Shown piece after piece: positions 34,740 to 43,987 of a stretch of 64,000 bases of DNA (positions within the stretch are counted from its first letter, which is position 1; each line of letters begins with the position of its first letter). The stretch is taken from assembly GCF_042879035.1 (NCBI RefSeq), contig NZ_JBIAOU010000001.1, positions 744,001-808,000 of the forward strand, read 5' to 3'. The notes below the pieces were generated by a model. The model saw only the letters and a program-made list of their open reading frames with translations, did no database searches and was not told the DNA's origin. A program made the translations under genes and the position numbers. The DNA is from Rhodococcus_G sp042879035 (lineage in GTDB: Bacteria > Actinomycetota > Actinomycetes > Mycobacteriales > Mycobacteriaceae).

Positions 34740-36355
34740 ACACTCGCACCCTGAGAACCCGGCTCCGGAACGAGGCCGTCGCCGCCCGGGTCCTGTGGCA
34801 GGCCGGCATGGTTCCCACCGGTCCCCGGGCGCTCGCCACGGGAGTGAGGGCGGTCGCCCGACTCGGACCGTTCGGCGGCCTGCCCGCCTACTGCGCGGCC
34901 GTGCACTCCGGCGCGATCGCGATCGTCGACGACCGCGGCGCGCTGACGTTCGACGAGTTCGACTCCCGCACACATCGTCTCGCGAACGCGCTGCGTGCCA
35001 CGCTGCCGGTCGCGCGGTCCCAGCCGAGCATCGGGATCCTGTGCCGCAACCACGCCGAGGCACTGGTGTCCCTGTGTGCCGCGGCCGCGGCCGGTGCGCG
35101 TGTGGTCCTGCTCGGCTCGGACTTCGGGCCGGCCCAGGTGGAGGTCGTCGCGGCCCGGGAACGTCTCGACGCGATCATCTACGACCAGGAGTTCGGTCCC
35201 GCCGTCGCCGATTTCGACGGACACCGGTGGTGTGCGTGGTTCGACGGGGACATGCCGGCGGACGCGCTCGCACTGCTGACGGAGCACGGGTCCGCGACTC
35301 CCCCGCCGCGCCCCGAGCACGCGGCGTCGCTGGTGATCCTCACCAGCGGGTCCAGTGGCGTGCCCAAGGGGGCGCCCCGGGCCGAGCCGCGCACCCTGAT
35401 GCTGACCGCGGGCCTGCTCGAACGGATTCCGCTGCGCGGCGGCGAGCGGGTGCTGCTGTCCGCGCCCGTGTTCCACGGCTGGGGACTGCTCGTCGCGGTG
35501 CTGACGCTGATGCTCGGATCCACCCTCGTCCTGCACCGCCGTTTCGACGCCTCCCGCGCGCTGGCCGACCTCGCGCGGCAGCGGTGCACCACGTTCGTCG
35601 CGGTGCCGACGATGCTCCGCCGCGTCCTCGACCTCGGCGACGAGGTCCGGCGCGCCGACCTGTCGAGCCTGCGGATCATCGCCAGCGGTGGCGCCCGCCT
35701 CGAACGCGCACTCGTCAGGCAGGTTGCCGACGCGTTCGGGCCGGTGCTGCACAACCTCTACGGGTCGACGGAGGCCGCCTACGTCAGCATCGCGACACCG
35801 CAGGACCTCGCCGACGCACCCGACTGTGCCGGACGCCCCACCCTCGGGACGGTCGTGCGCATCGTCGACGACCGCGGCCGCACGGAAACCGCCGAGACGG
35901 TGGGCCGCATCCTGGTGCGCACTCCGGCGCAGATCCACGCCTACACCGACGGCACCCGTCGCAGCGACACCGACGGTTTCCTCGACACCGGCGACCGCGG
36001 GCACCTCGACATGCGAGGACGACTGCACGTGTCCGGGCGCTCGGACTCGATGATCGTCTCCGGTGGCGAGAACGTGTACCCCGAGGAGGTCGAACTCGTC
36101 CTGCTCACGCATCCCGACATCGCGGACGCCGCCGTGACCCCGGTCGAGGACGCGGAGTTCGGTCAGCGACTGCGCGCCTACGTCGTGCGCGGCACCGGAT
36201 CCGTCGACGAGGACTCCGTCCGTGCCCATGTCACCGCGCACCTGCCGCGGTCGCGGATGCCGCGCGACATCGTGTTCGTCGACACCCTGTCCCGGGGTTC
36301 CTCCGGCAAGGTGCTGCGACGGACCCTCGACGAACTGAAGGAGAGCGAAGCATGA
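34736..36355 (+). CDS. AMP-dependent acyl-CoA ligase-like protein
   Basis: The product is 539 residues. The ANL motifs are LTSGSSGVPKG (phosphate loop, about 202-212), YGSTEAAY, TGDRG, GRSDSMIVSGGENVYPEE and the catalytic lysine in GSSGKVLRRTL. It would activate a carboxylic acid, presumably one made by the preceding dehydrogenase, as a CoA thioester. ATGA overlaps join it to both neighbours. The closest mycobacterial FadD cannot be named safely. Confidence 0.87.
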   Translation: MNTRTLRTRLRNEAVAARVLWQAGMVPTGPRALATGVRAVARLGPFGGLPAYCAAVHSGAIAIVDDRGALTFDEFDSRTHRLANALRATLPVARSQPSIGILCRNHAEALVSLCAAAAAGARVVLLGSDFGPAQVEVVAARERLDAIIYDQEFGPAVADFDGHRWCAWFDGDMPADALALLTEHGSATPPPRPEHAASLVILTSGSSGVPKGAPRAEPRTLMLTAGLLERIPLRGGERVLLSAPVFHGWGLLVAVLTLMLGSTLVLHRRFDASRALADLARQRCTTFVAVPTMLRRVLDLGDEVRRADLSSLRIIASGGARLERALVRQVADAFGPVLHNLYGSTEAAYVSIATPQDLADAPDCAGRPTLGTVVRIVDDRGRTETAETVGRILVRTPAQIHAYTDGTRRSDTDGFLDTGDRGHLDMRGRLHVSGRSDSMIVSGGENVYPEEVELVLLTHPDIADAAVTPVEDAEFGQRLRAYVVRGTGSVDEDSVRAHVTAHLPRSRMPRDIVFVDTLSRGSSGKVLRRTLDELKESEA

Positions 36356-37188
36356 AGGGCATCGAGCTCGGCGGCCGGGTCGCGGTCGTGACGGGAGGTG
36401 CGCGCGGCATCGGCCGCGCGATCGCAACGGCATTGCGGGACAACGGAACCAGCGTCGCCATCGGGGACATCGACGCCTCGGCGACAGCCCGCACGTGCGA
36501 CGAACTCGGTGTGTACGGCGCGCTGCTGGACGTCACCGATCCGGCATCGGTGGAGTCGTTCCTCGACGAGGTCGAATCGGTACTCGGCCCGGTCACCGTC
36601 TGGGTCAACAACGCGGGCATCATGCCGATCGGATCGGTCCTCGACCAGGACGACGCCCTCGTCGGGCGCGCGATCGACATCAACGTGCGCGGGGTGATGA
36701 ACGGTGCCCGCGCCGCGGCCCGCCGGATGGTCGCCCGCGGTGGTGGCGGCCGCATCGTCAACGTCGCCTCGATCGCCGGCCGCATGCCCGCGCCCGGCAT
36801 GGCGGTCTACAGCGGAACGAAGTTCGCCGTCGTCGGATTCGGTGACGCACTGGACGCGGAACTCGAGGACCACGGTGTGCGGGTCTCGACGCTGCTGCCC
36901 TCGTTCACGAACACCGACCTGATATCCGGCACCACGCCGGGACCGCTGACGCGGCCGATTCCGCCGCAGCAGGTCGCGGCGGCCGTGGTGACCGTCCTGC
37001 GGCGGGGTCGCAGGCAGGCCGTGGTTCCGGCCCGCCTGTCCGGCGGAAGCGCGCTGTGGCAACTGTTTCCGCGGCCGGTGGCGCGGGTGCTGCGGCGCTC
37101 GATGGGACTCGACCGCGTCTTCCTCGACGTCGGCGCCGAGCGCGCCGCCTACGAGCAGCGAATCGCGGGGAGCCCGGTGGACAGCTGA
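36352..37188 (+). CDS. Short-chain dehydrogenase, last gene of the CYP136 operon
   Basis: The product is a 278-residue SDR with GGARGIGRA (about 16-24), NNAGIMPIG, serine in VASIAGRM, and YSGTK. The C-terminal extension (VPARLSGGSALWQLFPRPVARVLRRSM) resembles SDRs that associate with membranes and act on lipids. It overlaps the ligase stop by ATGA. Confidence 0.9.
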   Translation: MKGIELGGRVAVVTGGARGIGRAIATALRDNGTSVAIGDIDASATARTCDELGVYGALLDVTDPASVESFLDEVESVLGPVTVWVNNAGIMPIGSVLDQDDALVGRAIDINVRGVMNGARAAARRMVARGGGGRIVNVASIAGRMPAPGMAVYSGTKFAVVGFGDALDAELEDHGVRVSTLLPSFTNTDLISGTTPGPLTRPIPPQQVAAAVVTVLRRGRRQAVVPARLSGGSALWQLFPRPVARVLRRSMGLDRVFLDVGAERAAYEQRIAGSPVDS

Positions 37189-37222
37189 GGTACTCCCGTC
37201 ACCGCTGGTGCCGGGAATCGGG

Positions 37223-37253
37223 GGGACGGCCGCCGAAGGGGGGCGACCGTCCC
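37223..37253. terminator. Hairpin terminator between the SDR operon and proS
   Basis: Arms GGGACGGCCGCC (37223-37234) and GGCGACCGTCCC (37242-37253) pair with one mismatch across a seven-base loop. The hairpin sits between two converging genes and probably serves the plus-strand operon, perhaps both. Confidence 0.6.
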
Positions 37254-37312
37254 GTCCCGGTGACCCGGCCTGGCGCTCGCCGGCCGGGGCACCACGTGTC
37301 GCGGTGGCGCGC

Positions 37313-39058
37313 TCAGCTGCGCACCACCGCGAGCACCTCGTCGAGCGCCGTGTCGGCAGGGACCTCCCGGGATTCGCCGGTGAAGCGGTCGCGCAGTTCG
37401 ACCTTGCCGTCGGCGAATCCGCGACCGACGACGACGATCAACGGAACGCCGATCAGTTCGGAGTCCTTGAACTTCACGCCGGGAGACGCCTTGCGGTCGT
37501 CGAGGATCACCGACAGGCCCGCCTTGTCCAGCTGCGCGGCCAGCGCCTCGGCACCCTCGCGGGCGGCGTCGTCCTTGTTGGCGATCACCAGGTGCACGTT
37601 CGCCGGGGACACCTCGGCCGGCCAGCGCAGACCTTTTTCGTCGTGCTGCTGCTCCGCGATCACGGCGACCAGGCGCGAGACGCCGATACCGTAGGACCCC
37701 ATCGTCGGGCGGACCGGCTTACCGTTCTCCCCGAGGACGTCCACCTCGAACACGTCGGTGTACTTGCGGCCGAGCTGGAAGACGTGTCCGACCTCGATGC
37801 CGCGGGCCGCGACCAGCGCGCCCGCCCCGTCCGGCGACGGGTCGCCGTCGCGGACCTCGGCGGCCTCGATGGTGCCGTCCGGCGTGAAGTCCCGGCCGGC
37901 GACCAGGCCGACGACATGCTTACCCTGCTCGTCCGCGCCGGTGATCCAGCTGGTGCCGTCGACGACCCGCGGATCGACGAGGTAGCGGACCCCGTTCTCC
38001 TGCAGTGCCTTCGGCCCGATGTAGCCCTTGACCAGGAACGGGTTGTCGGCGAAGTCGGCCTCGCTGAGCAGCACGTACTCGGCGGGCTCGAGCGACGCCT
38101 CGAGGCGCTTGCCGTCGACCTCGCGGTCGCCGGGGATGCCGATGCCGAGCAGTTCCCACTCGCCGCCTGGAACGCGGGTCTTGACGAGGATGTTCTTCAG
38201 CGTGTCGGCTGCGGTCACGGTGCGGCCGAGCCCGGCACCGTTGGCCCAGTCGACGAGGGTGTCGATGGTCGGGGTGTCGGGGGTGTCGTGGACCTGCGCC
38301 GCGGGCAGTCCGTCGAACGGGATCGGTTCGGGCGCAAGGGTCTTGACGGCCTCGACGTTGGCGGCGTAACCGGACTCGAGGCAGCGGACGTAGGTGTCCT
38401 CACCGATCTCGGACTCGGCGAGGAACTCCTCCGACGCGCTGCCACCCATGGCACCGGACGTCGCGGACACGATGACGTACTTGACGCCGAGCCGGCCCAG
38501 GATCCGCTCGTAGGCGTCGCGGTGCGCCCGGTAGGACGCAGTCAGGCCCTCGTCGGTGAGATCGAAGGAGTACGAGTCCTTCATCACGAACTCGCGGCCG
38601 CGGAGAATGCCCGCGCGCGGACGCTCCTCGTCGCGGTACTTCGTCTGCACCTGGTAGAGGGTGACCGGGAAGTCCTTGTACGAGTTGTACTCACCCTTGA
38701 CGGTGAGCGCGAAGAGCTCCTCGTGGGTGGGGCCGAGCAGGTAGTCGTTGCCCTTGCGGTCCTGCAGACGGAACAGGCCGGCGCCGTACTCGGTCCAGCG
38801 GTTCGACGCCTCGTAGGGGTCGCGCGGCAGCAGCGCGGGCAGCAGGATCTCCTGCGCGCCCATCGCGTCCATCTCCTCGCGGACCACGCGTTCGACCTCG
38901 CGCAGCACCCGCAGGCCCAGCGGCAGCCACGAGTAGACGCCCGGCGCGATGCGGCGGACGTAGCCGGCACGGACGAGCAACTTGTGACTGGGGACCTCGG
39001 CGTCGGCCGGGTCGTCACGGAGCGTGCGCAGGAACAGCTGAGACAGGCGGGTGATCAC
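37313..39058 (-). CDS. proS: Prolyl-tRNA synthetase
   Basis: The product is 581 residues, starting at GTG (MITRLSQLF). The class II aminoacyl-tRNA synthetase motifs are present: motif 1 around MDAMGAQEILLPALLP, motif 2 TKYRDEERPRAGILRGREFVMKDSYSFD, motif 3 GSYGIGVSRLV. The inserted editing domain (about 220-400) identifies the bacterial ProS type. A C-terminal anticodon-binding domain follows. It is essential for charging tRNA-Pro and matches Rv2845c by position. Confidence 0.97.
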   Translation of the reverse strand: MITRLSQLFLRTLRDDPADAEVPSHKLLVRAGYVRRIAPGVYSWLPLGLRVLREVERVVREEMDAMGAQEILLPALLPRDPYEASNRWTEYGAGLFRLQDRKGNDYLLGPTHEELFALTVKGEYNSYKDFPVTLYQVQTKYRDEERPRAGILRGREFVMKDSYSFDLTDEGLTASYRAHRDAYERILGRLGVKYVIVSATSGAMGGSASEEFLAESEIGEDTYVRCLESGYAANVEAVKTLAPEPIPFDGLPAAQVHDTPDTPTIDTLVDWANGAGLGRTVTAADTLKNILVKTRVPGGEWELLGIGIPGDREVDGKRLEASLEPAEYVLLSEADFADNPFLVKGYIGPKALQENGVRYLVDPRVVDGTSWITGADEQGKHVVGLVAGRDFTPDGTIEAAEVRDGDPSPDGAGALVAARGIEVGHVFQLGRKYTDVFEVDVLGENGKPVRPTMGSYGIGVSRLVAVIAEQQHDEKGLRWPAEVSPANVHLVIANKDDAAREGAEALAAQLDKAGLSVILDDRKASPGVKFKDSELIGVPLIVVVGRGFADGKVELRDRFTGESREVPADTALDEVLAVVRS

Positions 39059-39117
39059 GGGGTATCAGGATAGTCGGGCCACGAGCGCGTGGCTGCGGCC
39101 CGGTACCGTTACCGCTC

Positions 39118-39858
39118 GTGCTGGTACTGCTGCCTCCCTCCGAGACCAAGTCCGACGGCGGCAGGGGCGTCCCCCTCGACCTCGGCGAACTGTCGCTGCC
39201 CACACTGACCGCCACCCGCGAGATGCTCGTCGAGGCGCTCGTGGCCCTGGCCGCGGACGTCGAGGCGTCGAGCGTCGCGCTCGGTCTGAGCGCCGGTCAG
39301 GCCGACGAGGTCGAGCGCAACGCCGCGCTGTGGACCTCCCCCACCCGGCCCGCGCTCGAGCGCTACACCGGGGTCCTGTTCGACGCACTCGACGCGAAGT
39401 CGTTCACCCGCACCCAGAAGTCCAAGGCGTACGCGCGGCTGGCGATCGGCTCGGCACTGTTCGGCGTCGTCCGGGCGGACGACCCCATCCCCGCGTACCG
39501 GCTCTCCGGCGGGTCCAAGCTGCCCGGGACGGGCACCCTGCAGTCGCTGTGGAAACCGGAGCTGACCCCGGCGCTGGAGGCGGAGGACGCGGGGCTGGTG
39601 GTGGACCTGAGGTCGGGCACGTATCAGCAACTCGGCCCGGTCGCCGGCGCGGTCACCGCCACCGTCCTGACCGAGAAGCCGGACGGCAGCCGCTCGGTCG
39701 TCAGCCATTTCAACAAGCACCACAAGGGATTGCTGGCCCGGGCGCTGGTCCTCACCCGCGCCGAACCGTCCGACGTCAAGGGCGTCGCCAGGGTCGCCGC
39801 GAAAGCCGGCCTGACCGTCGAGATCGCCTCGCCCACCGAACTCGTCATCCTCACCTAG
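39118..39858 (+). CDS. yaaA: YaaA-family peroxide stress protein
   Basis: The product is 246 residues, GTG start. It begins MLVLLPPSETK, typical of YaaA/DUF328, and contains FTRTQKSKAYARLAIGSALFGVVRADDPIPAYRLSGGSKLP and HFNKHHKGLLARAL, which match the family core. YaaA lowers intracellular free iron during peroxide stress in E. coli. It is divergent from proS, with 59 bases between starts. Its closeness to an iron-box-controlled gene may be meaningful. Confidence 0.92.
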   Translation: MLVLLPPSETKSDGGRGVPLDLGELSLPTLTATREMLVEALVALAADVEASSVALGLSAGQADEVERNAALWTSPTRPALERYTGVLFDALDAKSFTRTQKSKAYARLAIGSALFGVVRADDPIPAYRLSGGSKLPGTGTLQSLWKPELTPALEAEDAGLVVDLRSGTYQQLGPVAGAVTATVLTEKPDGSRSVVSHFNKHHKGLLARALVLTRAEPSDVKGVARVAAKAGLTVEIASPTELVILT

Positions 39859-39946
39859 GCCCTCCGCGCCTGTGCGCGAGTCCGGTAGCTCTGACCACCG
39901 AACTCACGCACGGGTGACGCAGCCGCCTGAACGACCGTCCAGGCAC

Positions 39947-39965
39947 GTAGGTTAGCCTCACCAAG
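39947..39965. promoter_or_regulatory. IdeR/DtxR-type iron box
   Basis: GTAGGTTAGCCTCACCAAG matches the DtxR/IdeR consensus TTAGGTTAGCCTAACCTAA at about 15 of the central 17 positions. It lies 48 bases upstream of the surface-protein start, a position typical for repression by iron-loaded IdeR. Confidence 0.72.
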
Positions 39966-40012
39966 TTCTTCTCGTGCTGTCGCCGTGGCGACCCGAAGCA
40001 GGGAGTTGGAGA

Positions 40013-41845
40013 ATGCGCGCGTTCAGTCGGGTGGCGGCCGCGGCTGCGGTCGTCGTGATGTCGGCGGCACTGTCGTTCGGCATCGCCCACGCCCAGGATG
40101 TTCCCGTCGGCTCGTCCGACGGGGTCTCGATCGGCCCGATCGACGTCGACTTCGGCGCCGGCACCGGCGCGCTCACCCTCTCGCAGACCACCGGCCTGGA
40201 CACCGGCGACACCGTCACCGTGACCGGCACCGGCTTCAAGCCGGACACCGCGCTCTACCTCGCGCAGACCGTGGCGAAACCGGCGGTCGGATTTCCCAGC
40301 ACCTACGGCCAGGAGTCGAAGCTGACCACCGACGCGGCGGGCTCGTTCACCGCCGACATCGAGGTCGCCCGCACCTTCAAGGGCGTCGACTGCCTGACGA
40401 CCGACTGCTACGTCGCCACCTTCGCGGCGTTCCCGTCCATCTTCACCGACCGCAGCCAGGACGTCTGGGCGCCGGTGTCGTTCGCCACCGACGCCGAGGT
40501 CGCGGCCGAGGGATCCGGTGCGGCACCGGGTTCCGCAGGCCCGGTCACCACCGTCGGCAAGACGTCGGGCATCAGCGCGGCGGGTGAGACGGTCCGAGTG
40601 TCCGGTACCGGCTTCTCCGCGGCGGGCGCGGGCATCTACGTCGGGCTCGCCGAGACCGGGAAGTACAACCCGATGAACGCCGACTCGTTCGCGGGCACCG
40701 TGTACGTGCGTAGCGCCGACATCACCGGCGGCGCATGGAGTGTGGGCCTTCCGGTGCAGGCGCAGGTCGGCACCACCGACTGCCTGGCCCGGCCCTGCGC
40801 GATCTACACCCTCGCCGCCCACGGCTCCCCCGACCGCAGCCAGGACACCGTCACCCCGGTGACCTTCGACCCTGCCGGCGCCGCACCCGCGACGACCACT
40901 CCCGTGGCGGCATCCACGACGTCGGGCACCCCGGCCGTCTCCGCGTCGAAGACGTCCGGCCTCGACGCGGCGGGCGACACCATCGCCGTGTCGGGCACCG
41001 GCTTCTCCACGGCGGGGCCCGGCATCTACGTCGGCGTCGCACGGACGGACCGGTTCTCGACGACGGACGCCTCGGCGTTCCAGGACACCAAGTTCATCCG
41101 CCCCACCGACATGCCCGGCGGGGCGTGGTCGACGACACTCGCGGTCGCGGGCGCGTTCGGCGACAGCGACTGCACCCGAAACGCCTGTGCGATCTACACG
41201 TTCGCCGCGCACGGCTCGGCCGACCGCAGTCAGGACACCGTGACGCCGATCAGCTTCGTCGGGACCGCGACGCCGACCACCACCGCGACACCGGCGCGGG
41301 CCGGGACCGTCGCGGTGTCGGCGTCGAAGATCGACGGCCTCGATGCGGCGGGCGAGAAGGTCACGGTCACGGGCACCGGGTTCTCCGGAGCGGGCGCCGG
41401 GATCTACGTCGGCCTCGTCCAGGACGACCGGTTCTCGGCCACCGACGCGTCCGCGTGGATGGCGACCGCGTACCTGACACCGGACAGGATCGTCGACGGC
41501 CACTGGTCGACGGAGCTGGAACTGGCTGCGGTGCACGGCGATTCGGACTGCACGCGCAGCGCCTGCTCGATCTACACCGTCGCCGCGCACGGCTCGGCCG
41601 ACCGCAGCCAGGACACCCGCACGCCGGTGAGCTTCGGAGAGGCGGCGGTCGCGGCCTCCGCGGCGCCGACCCCGGGTGCGGACCCCGAGGTGCGCACCCT
41701 GGCCGACAGCGCCGACGACACCGGCAGCGACTACGACGGCGACGGGGGTTGGGACGACTCGATCGCACCCGTCGTGGTCGGAGCGATCGCAGTGGTGATC
41801 GCGGCCGTCGCGGCTGGAGCCTTCGTCCTGCGCCGCCGCAAGTAG
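40013..41845 (+). CDS. Exported surface protein with four neocarzinostatin-like repeats
   Basis: The product is 610 residues. It has a signal peptide (cleavage likely after AHA, residue 27), four repeats of about 100 residues that resemble the neocarzinostatin immunoglobulin-like fold (TSGLDAAGDTIAVSGTGF...GIYVGVA), and Pro/Ala/Thr linkers. Each repeat carries one cysteine pair (DCLTTDC, DCLARPC, DCTRNAC, DCTRSAC) and ends with DRSQDT(V/R)TPVSF. A C-terminal membrane helix (584-605) and RRRK anchor it. A GGAG site precedes the ATG. The iron box upstream suggests a role under low iron, such as haem or iron-chelate capture, by analogy with corynebacterial HtaA-type surface proteins; sequence homology to HtaA is not apparent. 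Confidence 0.85.
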   Translation: MRAFSRVAAAAAVVVMSAALSFGIAHAQDVPVGSSDGVSIGPIDVDFGAGTGALTLSQTTGLDTGDTVTVTGTGFKPDTALYLAQTVAKPAVGFPSTYGQESKLTTDAAGSFTADIEVARTFKGVDCLTTDCYVATFAAFPSIFTDRSQDVWAPVSFATDAEVAAEGSGAAPGSAGPVTTVGKTSGISAAGETVRVSGTGFSAAGAGIYVGLAETGKYNPMNADSFAGTVYVRSADITGGAWSVGLPVQAQVGTTDCLARPCAIYTLAAHGSPDRSQDTVTPVTFDPAGAAPATTTPVAASTTSGTPAVSASKTSGLDAAGDTIAVSGTGFSTAGPGIYVGVARTDRFSTTDASAFQDTKFIRPTDMPGGAWSTTLAVAGAFGDSDCTRNACAIYTFAAHGSADRSQDTVTPISFVGTATPTTTATPARAGTVAVSASKIDGLDAAGEKVTVTGTGFSGAGAGIYVGLVQDDRFSATDASAWMATAYLTPDRIVDGHWSTELELAAVHGDSDCTRSACSIYTVAAHGSADRSQDTRTPVSFGEAAVAASAAPTPGADPEVRTLADSADDTGSDYDGDGGWDDSIAPVVVGAIAVVIAAVAAGAFVLRRRK

Positions 41846-41886
41846 ACACACCACCTGTGGTGCGCTGCAGGCATATGATCTTGCCC

Positions 41887-42480
41887 ATGAAGCAAGACGA
41901 GGTGGGCCTCGAGGAGGTGATCCGGCAGCGCATCCGCAGTCTTCGGCTGGCGCGCGGATGGTCGCTGGACGCGCTCGCGGCCCGCTGTCACCTGAGCCCG
42001 TCCACGCTCAGCCGGATCGAGACCGGCCACCGCCGGATCGCCCTCGACCAGCTGGTGCCGATCGCACGCGCCCTCGACACCACCCTCGACCAACTCGTCG
42101 AGTCCCCCGACGACGAGGACGTGGTGATCCGGCCGCAGCCCGCCCGCCAGCGCGGGGTGACGACCTGGCTGCTGTCCCGGGAGAGCACACTGCAGGGCGT
42201 CACGGTCGCGAAGATGCGCATCACCCCCGAGCGGCAGACCCCGCCGGGTCACCTCGGTGTCCATCCCGGCAAGGAGTGGTTCACCGTACTGTCCGGAACG
42301 GCGAACCTGCGTCTGGGTGAACGAACCATCCTCGTCGAGGCCGGTCAGGCCGCCGAGTTCTCGACGATGGTGCCGCACGCGATCTCCGCGCACGGCGGAC
42401 CCGTCGAGATCCTCACGATCTTCGACCACGACGGCAAACGCGCCCACCTGCACCCGACGGACGACGACCCGACGGCCTGA
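41887..42480 (+). CDS. XRE-family regulator with C-terminal cupin
   Basis: The product is 197 residues. An XRE helix-turn-helix (about 10-64, RQRIRSLRLARGWSLDALAARCHLSPSTLSRIETGHRRI) is joined to a cupin domain (about 100-190, with HLGVHPGKEWFTVLSGTANL and AAEFSTMVPHAISAHGG). Such proteins sense small ligands through the cupin. An in-frame ATG at 41875 would add four residues; TATGAT at 41874-41879 could also be a -10 element. It converges on efpA. Confidence 0.87.
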   Translation: MKQDEVGLEEVIRQRIRSLRLARGWSLDALAARCHLSPSTLSRIETGHRRIALDQLVPIARALDTTLDQLVESPDDEDVVIRPQPARQRGVTTWLLSRESTLQGVTVAKMRITPERQTPPGHLGVHPGKEWFTVLSGTANLRLGERTILVEAGQAAEFSTMVPHAISAHGGPVEILTIFDHDGKRAHLHPTDDDPTA

Positions 42481-42497
42481 GCCCGGACGCCTGGCTC

Positions 42498-43976
42498 CTA
42501 CGACTCCTGCGCGGCCTTCTCGGCCGCCTGCGCCTGCGCGACCTGCTCGGGGGTGAACCGGATGAACAGCGACACGACCGCCGCGAGCAGCGCGAGGATG
42601 GCGCAACCGAGGAGGGCGAAGGTGTAGCCCTCGCCGAGCGCGGACAGTTGCTGCGGCGTCATGACGGCCGCGACCCCCGACACGCCGCCGAGCGAGAGTG
42701 TCTTCGACGTCGCCATCGCGCCGACGACGGCCAGGCCGACCGGGCCGAACAGCGTCTGCGCGACCTGCGCGATCGCGGCCAGCGGCCCGATCTCGTGGGG
42801 TCCGACCCCGGCGATCGCGCACAGCGGCAGGGGCACCACCGCGAGGCCCACTCCGAACCCGACCCCCACCACGAGCACGAACAGGTGCCCGACGTAGGTG
42901 GCGGACGCGTCCAGCGTGGAACCGTAGAGCAGCCCGACGAAGGTGACGAGGGTGCCGGTGACGACCAGCCAGCGCGGCTGCACCCGGGCCGCGAGCTTGG
43001 ACGCGACGAACGCCGCCGAACCGAGCCCGAACGCGAACGGCACGAACGCCAGGCCGGCCCGCAGCGGCGTGTATCCCAGGATGTCCTGCACGAACAGCGC
43101 GACGAACGGCGCGAGCGAGAACATCACCATGCCGACGAGGGCGATCGCGATGAACGTCGCGACCCGATCGCGGTTGCGGAACAGGGAGAACGGCAGCAAC
43201 GGATTCTCGGCGCGCCGCTCGACCAGCAGGAACGCCACGAGCAGCACCACACCGCCGATCAGGCCGACGAGCACCGGGGGCCGCGCCCAGCCCATCTCGG
43301 GACCCTCCGTGAAACCGAACACGACGGCGGCGCACCCGAGGGTCGCCAGGATCGCGCCCGGCACGTCGAGTTGGAGGCGCTCGGCGTTCGTCTCCGCGAG
43401 GGACCGGAACGCCAGCAACAGGATCACCAGCCCGATCGGGACGTTGATCAGGAAGATCCAGCGCCACGACACCTCGGTCAGCGCGCCGCCGACGATCAGG
43501 CCGGTCACCGATCCGACGCCGGTCATCGCCGCGAAGATCGCGATGGCCTGATTGCGCACCGGCCCGGGCGCGAACGTCGTCGCGACCAGGGCGAGGGCCG
43601 TCGGCGACGCGATGGCGGCGCCCACGCCCTGCAGGGCACGGGCCGCGACGAGGGTGGCCTCGTTGACCGCGAGGCCGCACAGCAGGGAGGTGAGCGTGAA
43701 GATCGCCACTCCGGCGATGAAGACCCGCTTGCGTCCGAACGCGTCGCCGAGGCGCCCGCCGAGCAGCATCAGTCCGCCGAACGTGAGCGCGTACGACGTG
43801 ATCACCCAGTTGCGGCCGGCGTCGCTGAGCCCGAGATCCTCCTGGATCCGGGCGAGGGCGAGCGAGGCCACGGTGCCGTCGAGCACCATCATCAGCTGCA
43901 TACCGCTGAGAACGACGATGGCCAGGCCGAAGGCCCGGGTCGTCACCGGGTACTGCACGGCGGTGGAGTCAGACAC
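42498..43976 (-). CDS. efpA: EfpA-type MFS efflux transporter
   Basis: The product is 492 residues, starting at GTG (VSDSTAVQYPV). It has about 14 membrane helices, MFS motif A GGRLGDAFGRKR, and close agreement with EfpA in ARALQGVGAAIASPTALALVATTF, GGALTEVSWRW and FVQDILGYTPLRAG. EfpA is a drug/lipid exporter of the QacA family. Its place next to cysG is the same as Rv2846c-Rv2847c. Confidence 0.93.
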   Translation of the reverse strand: MSDSTAVQYPVTTRAFGLAIVVLSGMQLMMVLDGTVASLALARIQEDLGLSDAGRNWVITSYALTFGGLMLLGGRLGDAFGRKRVFIAGVAIFTLTSLLCGLAVNEATLVAARALQGVGAAIASPTALALVATTFAPGPVRNQAIAIFAAMTGVGSVTGLIVGGALTEVSWRWIFLINVPIGLVILLLAFRSLAETNAERLQLDVPGAILATLGCAAVVFGFTEGPEMGWARPPVLVGLIGGVVLLVAFLLVERRAENPLLPFSLFRNRDRVATFIAIALVGMVMFSLAPFVALFVQDILGYTPLRAGLAFVPFAFGLGSAAFVASKLAARVQPRWLVVTGTLVTFVGLLYGSTLDASATYVGHLFVLVVGVGFGVGLAVVPLPLCAIAGVGPHEIGPLAAIAQVAQTLFGPVGLAVVGAMATSKTLSLGGVSGVAAVMTPQQLSALGEGYTFALLGCAILALLAAVVSLFIRFTPEQVAQAQAAEKAAQES

Positions 43977-43987
43977 GGGATTCCACG

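Noticed and set aside
39985..40587. A second protein overlapping the surface-protein gene
   Set aside because: It is a low-complexity arginine-rich frame over a gene with a clear signal peptide and repeats.
40013..41845. Enediyne carrier protein from the neocarzinostatin-like fold
   Set aside because: The protein has four repeats and a membrane anchor, and there is no polyketide synthase nearby.
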